Shown: positions 25,595 through 35,558 of the stretch, in pieces
Numbering within the stretch: the stretch's first letter is position 1
Layout: each line of letters begins with the position of its first letter
NCBI GenBank assembly: GCA_913063165.1
Contig: CAJXZL010000018.1
Coordinates: forward strand, 1-44,959
Direction: 5' to 3'
Length of the DNA stretch: 44,959 nucleotides
Source of the DNA: an uncultured Saccharospirillaceae bacterium
Lineage (GTDB): Bacteria > Pseudomonadota > Gammaproteobacteria > Pseudomonadales > Natronospirillaceae
Position numbers and translations under genes: made by a program
Notes under the pieces: model-generated
The model's database searches: none
What the model was told of the DNA's origin: nothing
Seen by the model: only the letters and a program-made list of their open reading frames with translations

Positions 25595-28500
25595 GCCACA
25601 CTCCCTTGCGTTAGCGTACAGTGCGCCATCATGTCAGCGTAAAATTGACCACAGGCTAGGAACAGGTCTTCGCTGGGCATTTCATGCCAATAATGCGCCA
25701 TATAGGGGTCTTCACTCATCCCAGTGGAAAAGTGGCCTGTCTGCCACAATTTGGACGGGGTGTTATTTGAACCCCCTGCGAGCGTTTTAATCCCCACATC
25801 GGCATTCAAAAACAGCGGTTCACGCATACCCTCTGCAAACACCGACAGCCAATTGGCCAACACCACTTCAGCATCCGCTATTGCAGACACCTTGATATGG
25901 GAAAAACCGTCTTTGCCACGGTACCAACCCTCTACCTGCCCTGTAAAATTCGGTGTTGCTACCTGCAATACCAACTGGGTTAACCAGAGGCGTAAATAGT
26001 CTTTCGCTTTCGGATCAGCCAACCGCCACACCTGCACATTGCCCTCTGCCGTCAGACCAATGGCATCGATCACCTGTATGCCCGCGACACTGATATCAAT
26101 ATCAACAAAGTTCACTGTAGGCTGACACCGCGTTGCTATGACGGCATGAAAATCCTGCGCCTGCTGTTGCCATTCGTCTAACTCCAACGCCACTAAAGGG
26201 TGTTCGGGTAAACTGCCAGACAGCTGCATCTGCGCCACAATTGCTGCTAATGGCGCACTGTCACCTTGATGTTCGATAAGTGACGACACCATGTCCTGCT
26301 GGGTCGAATAGCGCAGCAGATAGTCAGATACGAAGGGCTCAACATCATCCAATACGGTGGTACGGTCATCAAGGTAGACCCCCAATTGGTGCTTGGCCCA
26401 ATACTCGGTTGGATGATAGAAAAACTGAATCAGGTCATTCAGGCTGTTTGCCCGATTTTCGTCACCTGATGCGGGTAATAATGAACGCACTGCCGACGCA
26501 GGCTTATCAGCCAACCGCAACCATACCGGATCGAAACTGCGGTCGCTGCCCTGATAAGCAGCGGGACTAAAGGGCTGCATGGGCACGTGCACGGTGTGGT
26601 CGGGAAACTGCCAACCAAAGCCGCGTGTTAAATAGTCCATCAATTCGGCCAGCACCAGTGACGGCTGCTGTTCGGTGTTGTTGTGGATACTGTGGCCCTG
26701 ATAGCTCAGATACAACTTTTGTTGCGCTGACATCAGGGTTTCTAAAAACAAATAACGGTCGTCACCACGGCGGGATCGATCACCTAACCGCATGGCCTCA
26801 CCTGCCATCAAATCAAAACCCAGGCTTTGACGTTGCCGTGGGAATTCACCATCGTTTAGACCCAGCACTGCCACAATGTCAAAGGGGACTGAACGCATCG
26901 GGATCATGCTGCAAAAGGTGATTTGCCCCATCAAATACTGGTTGGCAGTGGTTTCAGGACGGCTCAATTCTTGTTGTAGGTAGTAGCGCACAATATTGCC
27001 GGGTATTGGTTTGTCTTCACCGGCAACGGCCACGCGTTGCATCCAGTCTTGCAGGCTTTGATCGATGACCTGATAAGAGCGGCTGTCAGACGCGGTACTA
27101 AAAAATGCATCCAACAAATCGGTTCTGAGTAACTGCACCCAACCGGCCACTGGTCGCTCGGCCCGCAACTGCTGAGACAAACGTTCCAATCGATCAACAA
27201 ATTCAATTAAACGTCCCAGAACCTGTGCGTCATCGCCTTCTACCGCGGATAACATCAAGCGGCCATCTACAAGGGCATCTTGGTCGCCCCAGGCAAATCC
27301 CAGTAGCAACCGCTCAAGTCCCAGACGCCAGCTATAGGTCGCCGTGGCCTGTTCGGTCGCCAACACTTGCGCCTTGTGCGCCGCATTGAGCCCCCAATGC
27401 ACGTGCGCGATCTGCAACCAATCGGCTATTTTCTCTAAGGAATCATGGCTAAAACCAAAATACTCTTGAATGGCCGGCACATGGAGCCAAGCCATCATCT
27501 GACTCACCTGTAGGCGGTCATCTGGCAGGTCCAAAAACGACAAAAAGGCATGTACGAGGGGATCTGCTGTGATCAAACTGCGGTCTGCTATCGAGCATGG
27601 CAAGGGCGGCGTTTGCTCTGACAGTTGGTCGTATCCACGTGCAAAAACTGCTTCGATAAAGGGCGCATAGGCTTCAATATTGGGGCACATGACCACCACA
27701 TCCCGTGGCTTTAGATCAGGCTGGTCGTTAAAACAGCCGAGTAACCAATCGTGTAATGCCTGCACTTCTCGCAGCGCACTGTGGGCCGATACCAATCGAA
27801 TGCTGTCGTCTATTTGTGGCGTTGGCGATTGTGTGCGGTCGTTCAAGACCAATACATCGTGCTGTAGGTGCTGCAAACAATTGCGGTCTTCTGCAGCCTC
27901 AGGTGGCGCAGAGAAACAAGCAGTCTCTAAGTCTGCACGATCACTGAGCAAGCGAATAAAGGCTTGCCCTTGGGTCCCCAAACTCGACAATAACGGGTTA
28001 CCCGTGTCCAAAATACTTTCTAGGCTGCCTTCTTCAAGCCACTTGGCGCGCATCTGTGCAACCCGTCGTTCACTGACATGGTCTTCCCAATACTCGTCGC
28101 TCGGGTTCAGATATAACAGATGGACATCCAGACCTGCTTGATCGCTCAGCGCGTGCAAAAAATCGAGCCACAATGGCGCGAGGTTATTCACCGCAAACAG
28201 AAATATGCGGTCAGGCAGTGGCGTCTTAGGTGTTTGTGCTTGGGCAATGGCTTTGTCGATCAAATCCAGAGGGTGATCTCCGGCTTCATCGACCAAGTGC
28301 TGCCACAGCTGTGACTGCCAATGGCTATGGTGAGCCGTTTTCCATTGTCGAATCCAGTCAGGCCGATAGATCAGATATTGCTCAAACAGGTCAGCCAGTT
28401 GTTCTGCCAATTGGAACCGCTTGAGCCCTTGTTGCGACACGCCGCCACCCTGCCAATAGCGCGTCGGTTCGTCCATGGCAGGGTCATTCACCACATCAGG

Positions 28501-28812
28501 GCGCGCCAATAGATGAAACAGCCGCCACACCAAACTCTCTCGGCGCCAATGGGCACTGTCGTCTGCGCCACTGTCGCCCAAAATGTCATGGACCAGTCGC
28601 CAAAAGCCGGACGCGGGTAATTGCATGTCGATATTCATACAAATGAGGCGGTCGGGTTTTTCTGCTAGGGCCATGCTTAGCCAATGCTGCATGCCGCGAT
28701 GTGGCACCAAAACCCAGTCAGGTGCCAAAACATGCTGCTTGGGCAATGCCAACAACAGGCTCAGCGGGGCAACTAACAATGACAACTGGTTACTGGGTAT
28801 TACATGAAACAT
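25591..28812 (-). CDS. recC: Exodeoxyribonuclease V gamma subunit RecC
   Basis: A 1073-residue subunit that recognises Chi and holds RecB and RecD. Its fold is that of an inactivated helicase. Recognised segments include the N-terminal PSNQLSLLVAPLSLLLALP, MALAEKPDRLICMNIDMQLPAS, the VSAHSALREVQALHDWLL block and FCSMIPMRSVPFDIVAVLGLNDGEFPRQ, all typical of RecC. Length is near the family norm. It is the first gene of the recCBD operon; 54 bp separate it from ybbN, which reads in the same direction, so it could share transcripts with ybbN or use a promoter inside the ybbN coding region. Confidence 0.97.
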   Translation of the reverse strand: MFHVIPSNQLSLLVAPLSLLLALPKQHVLAPDWVLVPHRGMQHWLSMALAEKPDRLICMNIDMQLPASGFWRLVHDILGDSGADDSAHWRRESLVWRLFHLLARPDVVNDPAMDEPTRYWQGGGVSQQGLKRFQLAEQLADLFEQYLIYRPDWIRQWKTAHHSHWQSQLWQHLVDEAGDHPLDLIDKAIAQAQTPKTPLPDRIFLFAVNNLAPLWLDFLHALSDQAGLDVHLLYLNPSDEYWEDHVSERRVAQMRAKWLEEGSLESILDTGNPLLSSLGTQGQAFIRLLSDRADLETACFSAPPEAAEDRNCLQHLQHDVLVLNDRTQSPTPQIDDSIRLVSAHSALREVQALHDWLLGCFNDQPDLKPRDVVVMCPNIEAYAPFIEAVFARGYDQLSEQTPPLPCSIADRSLITADPLVHAFLSFLDLPDDRLQVSQMMAWLHVPAIQEYFGFSHDSLEKIADWLQIAHVHWGLNAAHKAQVLATEQATATYSWRLGLERLLLGFAWGDQDALVDGRLMLSAVEGDDAQVLGRLIEFVDRLERLSQQLRAERPVAGWVQLLRTDLLDAFFSTASDSRSYQVIDQSLQDWMQRVAVAGEDKPIPGNIVRYYLQQELSRPETTANQYLMGQITFCSMIPMRSVPFDIVAVLGLNDGEFPRQRQSLGFDLMAGEAMRLGDRSRRGDDRYLFLETLMSAQQKLYLSYQGHSIHNNTEQQPSLVLAELMDYLTRGFGWQFPDHTVHVPMQPFSPAAYQGSDRSFDPVWLRLADKPASAVRSLLPASGDENRANSLNDLIQFFYHPTEYWAKHQLGVYLDDRTTVLDDVEPFVSDYLLRYSTQQDMVSSLIEHQGDSAPLAAIVAQMQLSGSLPEHPLVALELDEWQQQAQDFHAVIATRCQPTVNFVDIDISVAGIQVIDAIGLTAEGNVQVWRLADPKAKDYLRLWLTQLVLQVATPNFTGQVEGWYRGKDGFSHIKVSAIADAEVVLANWLSVFAEGMREPLFLNADVGIKTLAGGSNNTPSKLWQTGHFSTGMSEDPYMAHYWHEMPSEDLFLACGQFYADMMAHCTLTQGSVA

Positions 28813-28866
28813 GCCGCGTCCTTTTGTTTTTGTTTCTGTATTGGTCTGTTGCGGGCGTAGATCCTA

Positions 28867-29760
28867 TCAGTACAGCAGGCTAAAAAATTGCCGTTGAAAC
28901 TCCACTGCCAACGGGTCGCCTTTGGCCAGAGACTGCAACATCTCCAAAAACGTTTTGCGTGCACCGCCATCCTGAAAGTTTTTGTCTTTTCGCAGCACCG
29001 TCATCATCAATTCCAAGGCTTCACGGTTGCGATTCTGTTGCTGGTATTGCACCGCAAGTTCCATGTGCAGTAATAGGTCGTCGGGCGACTGTGCTAAACG
29101 GTCGAGACATTCTTGAATCTCAGGGGCTTCGGCGGCTTGCTCTGCCAATTCTAGTTGCGCCATGACGGTATGATAGCCGTCATCTTGGTCGGCTAGCCGA
29201 ATGTTGGCCAATACCGCCTTGCACTCATCTAGGCGGTGATTGAGTAACAGGATACGGGCATAAAAACAGGCAATTTCTGGTTGCTGTCCAGATAATTCAT
29301 AGGCTGTGTGCGCTGGCACCAAAGCCTCTAATACCTGATCGCTTTCCATCAGCATTAAGGCTGTTTGTATATCGGCATCCCAGGCATTGGGTAAATGTTT
29401 TGCTAAAAAGGCCCGTATTTCAGATTCCGGCAACGCGCCTGAAAAGTGATCTACCGGCTTACCGTTACGAATGACGGCTACGGTGGGCAGGTTTCGCACA
29501 CCAAACTGCGCTGCCAGTTGGGGCTCTGCTTCGGTATCTAGGGTCGCCAAAATAAACTGCCCCTGACATTCATCGGCGAGTTTATCCAATATCGGCATCA
29601 GCATTTTGCATGGCGCACACCAATCCGCCCAGAAATCGATCACCACGGGGCGCTGAAAGGATTCAACCGTTAATAGCGCTTCAAAGTTAGCCGACGTCAA
29701 TGCGACTTTAAAAGGAGATTCGGTGGGTGATGGTAAATCTGGTTGCATGGTATTTTCCAT
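28867..29760 (-). CDS. ybbN: YbbN/CnoX-type thioredoxin-domain co-chaperone with CXXC
   Basis: A 297-residue protein from the ATG at 29760; in-frame ATGs at 29787 and 29748 are alternatives, and none has a strong ribosome-binding site. The thioredoxin domain (about the first 110 residues) carries DFWADWCAPCKMLMPILDKL with an intact CAPC, followed by TPR-like helical repeats to the C-terminus. This domain order is that of YbbN/CnoX, a holdase that hands clients to DnaK and GroEL and protects cysteines. The Escherichia protein has SXXC in place of CXXC and lacks reductase activity; this one has both cysteines and could be redox active. It lies upstream of recC on the same strand. Confidence 0.92.
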   Translation of the reverse strand: MENTMQPDLPSPTESPFKVALTSANFEALLTVESFQRPVVIDFWADWCAPCKMLMPILDKLADECQGQFILATLDTEAEPQLAAQFGVRNLPTVAVIRNGKPVDHFSGALPESEIRAFLAKHLPNAWDADIQTALMLMESDQVLEALVPAHTAYELSGQQPEIACFYARILLLNHRLDECKAVLANIRLADQDDGYHTVMAQLELAEQAAEAPEIQECLDRLAQSPDDLLLHMELAVQYQQQNRNREALELMMTVLRKDKNFQDGGARKTFLEMLQSLAKGDPLAVEFQRQFFSLLY

Positions 29761-30059
29761 TGATAACGCACTGCCCCGCCAAGGCATTGACGTGGGGTGG
29801 CTTTTATTCAGTATTCAGACACGATTTATATGCTTTGCCTGCGACAAAGTATGTCGGTCGATGCCAGTTCATGGTAATTATCTTAGCACCAATACACCAG
29901 CAGAATCCGCTCAGCTAACATAGCCTAATGACTTCCCTCAGGTTACACTAATACCTCGTAAAATAGACGTTCGATACCAGATACCGCTTCGCAATGACGT
30001 CTGTTCATCAAGATTGAAATTTGACGCACTGAGATGCGCAGAAACAAGGGCCGTTTTTT

Positions 30060-32942
30060 ATGTCTAGGCGTGTAATGTGGTACATGGCACTTTTTGTGAT
30101 TGCCTTAGTTGGGTCGGGCACCTACTGGTATGGTGAGACCATTGGCACCCCGATAATTGAGCCCGAGCGCATTACGAAACCCCACACTGATGTACGCCAA
30201 TACGAGCGCGTCACCCTTGAAAATGGATTGAACCTGTTGGTGATATCCGACCCGACCGCCACGGTGGCTGCGGTGGCTGTGCAAGTACAGGCAGGCAGTT
30301 GGCAAGATGCGTTGACGTCACCTGGCCTCGCCCATCTGGCATCAGAAGTGCTGTTCTTTAAGGGCGACACGCTCAATAAGGCCAATCCCTTTGAGCAACT
30401 CATACAACAGCATGGCGGCACACTCGCCACCCAGTTATCGGGACAAGCCACCACATTTCACTATGACATCAATGCAAGCGCCCTAGCCAAAACGTTGGAT
30501 GCCATGGCTGCGGCCTTTATTCAGCCGTCTTGGACCACGTTGGACATGAACCGCGCCGTAGCGCGCATTGACGCCGAATACCAAACCAATTTGTTTAACG
30601 ATGCACTCAAGCGCAGCGATGCCCAGCAGACAGCTTTGAATCAAGCACACCCTGCAGCGCGTTTTGCCGAGGGCAATCGAGAGACCTTGCAGGCGTTAGA
30701 CCTTGAGTTGGACTTACGCCGGTACGTTCAAGATTTTTACACACCTGACAACCTATCGTTGGTGGTATTAGGCAGCAGCCCAACGGCGGTGTTGGTTGAT
30801 CAAGTCAACGTGGCGTTTGGGGCGTTTCAAGGGAAAAAACTGCCGACGTCAGACTGGCCGGAATATTACAGCAGCAAGCAATTACCCACGTTTCTGCAAA
30901 TTGTGCCCAGCCATAGCACTGCACGCACCCTAACGTTTTCCTTCCCTGTGACCCAAACCCAGGGAGCAGAAAAGTTTATCCAATACTGGTTGCAGCAAAA
31001 TCACGGCGGCAGCCTCAAGGAGCGTTTGTTGGCAAAGGGCTGGATTATTGACCTCGACTCTGGTCTGACCCATGGCAACAGCAGTGCCGCGACTTTTGAC
31101 ATCCGCATTGCTTTGACCCGCTCGGGTGAGAAGGCCATTATGGAAGTGGGCACCTGGGTATTTGATAGCCTACAACTCATCGCCCAACAAGGCGTTCCTG
31201 CTTGGCAGCTAAGCGAATTTAACAGCAGCCAACAGCGCCGATTCACCTATCTTGAGACGCAGGACGCACTGTCAACGGTCACGCAAGCGGTGAAAACCTT
31301 AGGTAAGTTCAACGAACTGAACACCCTGTCTGCGCCGATCTATAACGCCAATGTAGACGCCATTGCCATTGCCAATTTTGTGAAACATTTGAAGGTCGAC
31401 CGTTTGATGTTGACATGGGAATCTCCTGCCGCGTCTGCCAGTGATAAAACGGCGTTTTACCAAGCCGATTTTGATGTAGGTCCACTGCCTTTTGACTGGG
31501 CACAGACCTGGAATGCTGCCGCCATAGACCCCGTGTTTTTACCGGCATTGTCGAATGCCTTTACTCCCAAAACGCTACAACAAAACCCGGCGATTATGGA
31601 TGCCAGCACGCTCTACGATTACCTCCCGGATATTCGCATTAAAAATGCCGGCATGACCTATTACTACTTGAACAATGATGGCTTTAATAGCCCCAGGTCC
31701 AATGTGCATTTTGTGCTCTCGTCACCTTGGTTTACTGAAAACAATGGCCATCGCGCCGCAACCCAGCTCTATCTGGCTTTGGTCAACGACGCCGTTGCCG
31801 CTATGGCACGACAGGCCGATGCGGCTGGAATCAACATGGCATTAACCCATACGCCTGAGGGCATTGAATTTAAGGCCAATGGTTTTCAAGAATCCTTGGG
31901 TATCTTGACCAATATTGTTGCAGACACACTGGTCTCGGTTGATCCAAAAACGCCCGCTACCGACAGGCTAAGGGCGGCGCTGCGGCAACAGCTACAAGCG
32001 AGCGAACCTAGAACCTTGTCACAGCAATTAAGCAGCAGTTTGTCGCAGTTATTGCTGATTAACGCCCCCAGCCCCAATGACTTGGACAGCGCGCTGTCTC
32101 GCGTTACTGTCGCCGACCTGATCGAAGTGCAACAGCATATTCAAAGTGGCAGTCACCTCACCGTCATGCTAGTCGGCAATGCCTTACCCGCAGAAGGCGA
32201 TATTCTAGCCAATAGATTACAGGCCAGCTTTTCACCTGAAAGCCCTGTAGCAACCAATCTGCAGATAGCACAGCTCGACCGCACCACCGCACATTGGCCT
32301 CTGGACAACGAATCTCGTGACTCTGGTTTGCTGATGTACTTCCAAGGCGAAAGCGACAGCTACCGTGAACGCGCCTTGTATCACGTCATGGCCCGATTAA
32401 TGGCGCTAGACTTTGTCACGGCCTTGCGCGATGGCAAGCAACTGGGTACCCAGATGACCGCGCAGGCACAGATGTTCGCGTTACTGCCCGGTATGACCTT
32501 GCAGGTGCTGTCACCCGATGCCGATCCTGGTTTGTTACTGTTGCATGTTGATAAATTTTTGAAAGATTACCTGCAAACGCTTTTGGCGATGAACCCCGAT
32601 GTGTTTAATACCTACCGTGATGGCGCGATTGCCCGATTGGTGCAGCCAAGCCACAACCTGTCTGAGCAAGCAGACCAGTGGTGGAGTGATATTCACTATC
32701 AGGTTCCCCACCTCAACAGGGACAAACGACTGGCACTGGAAATGGAAAAAATCAGCCACACTGGGTTTATCCGTTTCTATCAGAATCAAATTCTCAATCC
32801 CGATGCGCGCCGCATTATCATTTATCAAGCTGGCACGATGCCAGAAGAGGCGAGCAAACGTAACTACCCCATGCAGCCAGGTGATCGGGTTATTTCAACG
32901 GCACAGCAATACCAATCGAAGCGACCGGTGTTTCAATACTAA
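30060..32942 (+). CDS. Large M16-family (insulinase-like) protein with degenerate zinc motif
   Basis: A 960-residue, membrane-anchored protein (N-terminal hydrophobic segment about residues 6-24, then a periplasmic body) with the two-half layout of M16A peptidases such as pitrilysin. The characteristic SPGLAH-start is present, but the zinc motif HXXEH is replaced by H92-L-A-S95-E96: the general base Glu is Ser and the second His is Glu. The distal ligand Glu 173 (RIDAEYQTN) remains. It is therefore predicted to have lost peptidase activity, unlike active homologues, and may act as a binding or chaperone subunit. It has a promoter region of its own (divergent from ybbN) and a strong terminator behind. 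AAGGG precedes the ATG. Confidence 0.85.
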   Translation: MSRRVMWYMALFVIALVGSGTYWYGETIGTPIIEPERITKPHTDVRQYERVTLENGLNLLVISDPTATVAAVAVQVQAGSWQDALTSPGLAHLASEVLFFKGDTLNKANPFEQLIQQHGGTLATQLSGQATTFHYDINASALAKTLDAMAAAFIQPSWTTLDMNRAVARIDAEYQTNLFNDALKRSDAQQTALNQAHPAARFAEGNRETLQALDLELDLRRYVQDFYTPDNLSLVVLGSSPTAVLVDQVNVAFGAFQGKKLPTSDWPEYYSSKQLPTFLQIVPSHSTARTLTFSFPVTQTQGAEKFIQYWLQQNHGGSLKERLLAKGWIIDLDSGLTHGNSSAATFDIRIALTRSGEKAIMEVGTWVFDSLQLIAQQGVPAWQLSEFNSSQQRRFTYLETQDALSTVTQAVKTLGKFNELNTLSAPIYNANVDAIAIANFVKHLKVDRLMLTWESPAASASDKTAFYQADFDVGPLPFDWAQTWNAAAIDPVFLPALSNAFTPKTLQQNPAIMDASTLYDYLPDIRIKNAGMTYYYLNNDGFNSPRSNVHFVLSSPWFTENNGHRAATQLYLALVNDAVAAMARQADAAGINMALTHTPEGIEFKANGFQESLGILTNIVADTLVSVDPKTPATDRLRAALRQQLQASEPRTLSQQLSSSLSQLLLINAPSPNDLDSALSRVTVADLIEVQQHIQSGSHLTVMLVGNALPAEGDILANRLQASFSPESPVATNLQIAQLDRTTAHWPLDNESRDSGLLMYFQGESDSYRERALYHVMARLMALDFVTALRDGKQLGTQMTAQAQMFALLPGMTLQVLSPDADPGLLLLHVDKFLKDYLQTLLAMNPDVFNTYRDGAIARLVQPSHNLSEQADQWWSDIHYQVPHLNRDKRLALEMEKISHTGFIRFYQNQILNPDARRIIIYQAGTMPEEASKRNYPMQPGDRVISTAQQYQSKRPVFQY

Positions 32943-32963
32943 ATAGGCCGATATGACCGCCAT

Positions 32964-33003
32964 AAAAAAAGCGCCCAACCCGTCAGGGAGAGGCGCTTTT
33001 TTT
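32964..33003. terminator. Bidirectional intrinsic terminator between M16 gene and fumarase gene
   Basis: AAAAAAAGCGCC (32964-32975) and GGCGCTTTTTTT (32992-33003) form a perfect 12-bp palindromic stem. An inner CCC/GGG pairing adds to it. Each side ends in a 7-nt T-tract, so it serves both convergent genes. Confidence 0.95.
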
Positions 33004-33011
33004 GGGGTCGG

Positions 33012-34520
33012 TTAAACCAATTTGGCAGCGATCTTATCCGCCCAGATCTTGGGACCTGTTTGGTGCACTGAGGTGCCCTCAGAATCTACGGCCACGGTGA
33101 CTGGCATGTCCTTTACTTCAAACTCGTAAATCGCTTCCATGCCCAAATCTTCGAACGCCACAACCTTGGCTTTGCGAATGGCCTTGGACACCAAATACGC
33201 CGCGCCGCCCACTGCCATCAAATACACTGACTTGTGCTTGCGGATGGATTCGATTGCCGCAGGACCACGCTCTGCCTTACCGATCATTCCGATAAGACCG
33301 GTATTAGCCAATACCGTTTCGGTGAATTTGTCCATGCGGGTTGCCGTGGTAGGACCAGCAGGTCCAACGACTTCATCACGTACTGGATCAACGGGGCCAA
33401 CGTAGTAGATCATTTTGTTGGTGAAATCGACCGGCATGTCTTCACCGGCGTTGATCATTTCGACCAAACGCTTATGGGCAGCATCGCGGCCAGTCAGAAT
33501 GGTGCCATTCAACAACAATGTTTCGCCTGGCTTAAATTCCAGCACCAACTCTGGGGTCAATTCATCGACATTCACGCGGCGAGAAGTTGCACCCGAGCTT
33601 TCGGTAATGACTGGCCAATCGTCTAGATTAGGCGCTTCAAGTTCAGCGGGCCCGTTGCCATCTAAAACAAAATGGGTATGGCGGGTCGCAGCACAGTTGG
33701 GTATCAAGGCCACTGGCTTGTTGGCGGCATGGGTCGGGAAGTCGAGCACTTTGACGTCCAACACGGTGGTTAAACCGCCCAAGCCCTGTGCGCCAATACC
33801 CAATTGGTTCACCTTGTCATAAAGTTCAATACGCAATTCTTCAGCACGGTTACTGGCGCCGCGTGCGATCAAGTCTTGGATATCAATGGGTTCTAGTAGG
33901 GCTTCTTTGGCAAGCAACATCGCCTTTTCAGCGGTGCCACCAATCCCCAATCCCAACATACCCGGTGGACACCAGCCAGCACCCATTTGCGGCACAACAC
34001 TGAGGACCCAATCGACCACGGAATCAGACGGATTCAACATCGCGAATTTGGACTTGGCTTCTGAACCACCACCCTTAGCGGCTACATGGACATCAACCGT
34101 GTCACCCAAAACCAATTCCATGTGAACAATGGCAGGGGTGTTGTCTTTGGTATTTTGTCGCTTGCCATCGGGATCACTGAGGATAGATGCACGCAACACG
34201 TTATCCGGATGGCCATAAGCACGGCGCACGCCTTCATTGACCATATCGGTAACAGACATGCCGCCCTCAAAGCGCACATCCATACCAATCTTTAGAAACA
34301 CCGTCACAATACCCGTGTCTTGGCAGATTGGGCGCTTACCTTCGGCACACATTCTGGAGTTAATCAGGATTTGACCCATGGCGTCTTTGGCCGCCTGAGA
34401 AGCCTCGTTGAGATAGGCCTTGTGCAGTGACTGAATGAAATCAACTGGGTGGTAGTAAGAGATGAACTGCAAAGAATCGGCGACGCTTTGGATCAAGTCT
34501 TCTTGGCGAATGACCGTCAT
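33012..34520 (-). CDS. fumA: Fumarate hydratase class I
   Basis: A 502-residue cytoplasmic [4Fe-4S] hydro-lyase that interconverts fumarate and malate in the citric acid cycle. The three candidate cluster cysteines are Cys 66 (PICQDTG), Cys 184 (GAGWCPPGMLG) and Cys 276 (LIPNCAATRH). The C-terminal half includes the beta-domain motifs DRPV-like GPVDPVRDEVVGPAGPTTATRMD and GKAERGP. Length matches the single-chain class I enzymes of pseudomonads. AGGAGCCCATT before the ATG at 34520 is a strong ribosome-binding site. It is a lone gene, convergent with the M16 gene through a shared terminator. Oxygen sensitivity of the cluster is a family property. Confidence 0.96.
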   Translation of the reverse strand: MTVIRQEDLIQSVADSLQFISYYHPVDFIQSLHKAYLNEASQAAKDAMGQILINSRMCAEGKRPICQDTGIVTVFLKIGMDVRFEGGMSVTDMVNEGVRRAYGHPDNVLRASILSDPDGKRQNTKDNTPAIVHMELVLGDTVDVHVAAKGGGSEAKSKFAMLNPSDSVVDWVLSVVPQMGAGWCPPGMLGLGIGGTAEKAMLLAKEALLEPIDIQDLIARGASNRAEELRIELYDKVNQLGIGAQGLGGLTTVLDVKVLDFPTHAANKPVALIPNCAATRHTHFVLDGNGPAELEAPNLDDWPVITESSGATSRRVNVDELTPELVLEFKPGETLLLNGTILTGRDAAHKRLVEMINAGEDMPVDFTNKMIYYVGPVDPVRDEVVGPAGPTTATRMDKFTETVLANTGLIGMIGKAERGPAAIESIRKHKSVYLMAVGGAAYLVSKAIRKAKVVAFEDLGMEAIYEFEVKDMPVTVAVDSEGTSVHQTGPKIWADKIAAKLV

Positions 34521-34817
34521 AATGGGCTCCTAAATTGGCAATAAGTCTGAAACAGACAAGCCCAATTCGTTGGCCGTTGCTGTCGTTATCTCGTGCAGGC
34601 AGACAGGCGGCGAACCAATTGGACGCATTCCTTTAAAATCATCAGCTATTTTACACCAATCTATCCTTCCTAGCCTATGGACTTTAGATTGATTTGATCC
34701 TGAGCAGCTTCTTACTTAGGCATTAACTAATAGTCGCTTGCCTGATATATTAGGCAGCATCAACAGCAATCATCGATCCGCGAATGACTGCTCCTTCACC
34801 TAATAGGGAATGTACCA
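34521..34817. other. 297-bp divergent promoter region of fumarase and enoyl-CoA hydratase genes
   Basis: It is the only space for both divergent promoters. I see an imperfect palindrome TGCCT-N8-AGGCA at 34739-34756, upstream of the plus-strand gene, but no clear -35/-10 pair. Confidence 0.5.
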
Positions 34818-35558
34818 ATGAACATAGTCAGTCATGGCCCAACCGATGGCGTTTTTGAGATTGAAATTGATCGACCAGAAAAGAAAAATGCCCTAACCGA
34901 AACCATGTACCGTGATTTGACGTCAGCGCTGGTAACGGCAGAGCAAGACCCCCAAACCCGAGTGGTGCTGATCTACGGCCAGCCATTCTGCTTCACTGCC
35001 GGCAACGATCTACAGGATTTTTTCGATAACCCGCCTACATCTGACAACGCACCGGTGTTTGTGTTTCTGCGTGCCATGGCCAGCTTAACCAAGCCCATTG
35101 TATGTGCCATAAACGGTGCTGCAGTTGGCATCGGCACCACGCTGTGCTGCCATGCCGACTTGGTCTATTGCGGTGATACCGTGAAGTTCCAACTGCCCTT
35201 CGCGCGCTTGGGCTTGGTGCCAGAATTTGCGTCTAGCTACCTGATCCCGCGTTTAGCAGGGCATGTTAAAGCGTTTGAGCTGTTGGTATTGGGCGAGCCT
35301 TTTGGCGCTCAGACCGCACTGGACATCGGCATGATCAATGCGTTTTTCGATGACGAAGCCTATCTAACGGCAGCCAAGCAAAAAGCCAAGCAGTTGGCCG
35401 CCTTGCCAGAAGAAGCGGTGAGAGCCACCAAAAAACTCATCAAAGACAATATCAAGAAAAATGTCGATACCAGTATGTCGGTGGAATCTCGCGTGTTTTC
35501 TGAGCGACTGCAAAGTCCAGAAGCCAAAGAAAAACTGAGCCAGTTTCTAAACCGTTAA
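34818..35558 (+). CDS. Enoyl-CoA hydratase/isomerase family protein
   Basis: A 246-residue crotonase-fold protein. The oxyanion-hole segments are visible (AGNDLQDFF in the first half and CAINGAAVGIGTTL in the middle). The region LGLVPEFASSYLIPR carries the Glu typical of delta3-delta2-enoyl-CoA isomerase-type members; the first hydratase Glu is not obvious, so isomerase is somewhat more likely than hydratase. Likely role in unsaturated fatty acid beta-oxidation. It has its own start (AGGGAATG before the ATG) and converges on sbcB with a 12-nt overlap of the coding ends. The exact substrate cannot be told from sequence. Confidence 0.9.
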   Translation: MNIVSHGPTDGVFEIEIDRPEKKNALTETMYRDLTSALVTAEQDPQTRVVLIYGQPFCFTAGNDLQDFFDNPPTSDNAPVFVFLRAMASLTKPIVCAINGAAVGIGTTLCCHADLVYCGDTVKFQLPFARLGLVPEFASSYLIPRLAGHVKAFELLVLGEPFGAQTALDIGMINAFFDDEAYLTAAKQKAKQLAALPEEAVRATKKLIKDNIKKNVDTSMSVESRVFSERLQSPEAKEKLSQFLNR

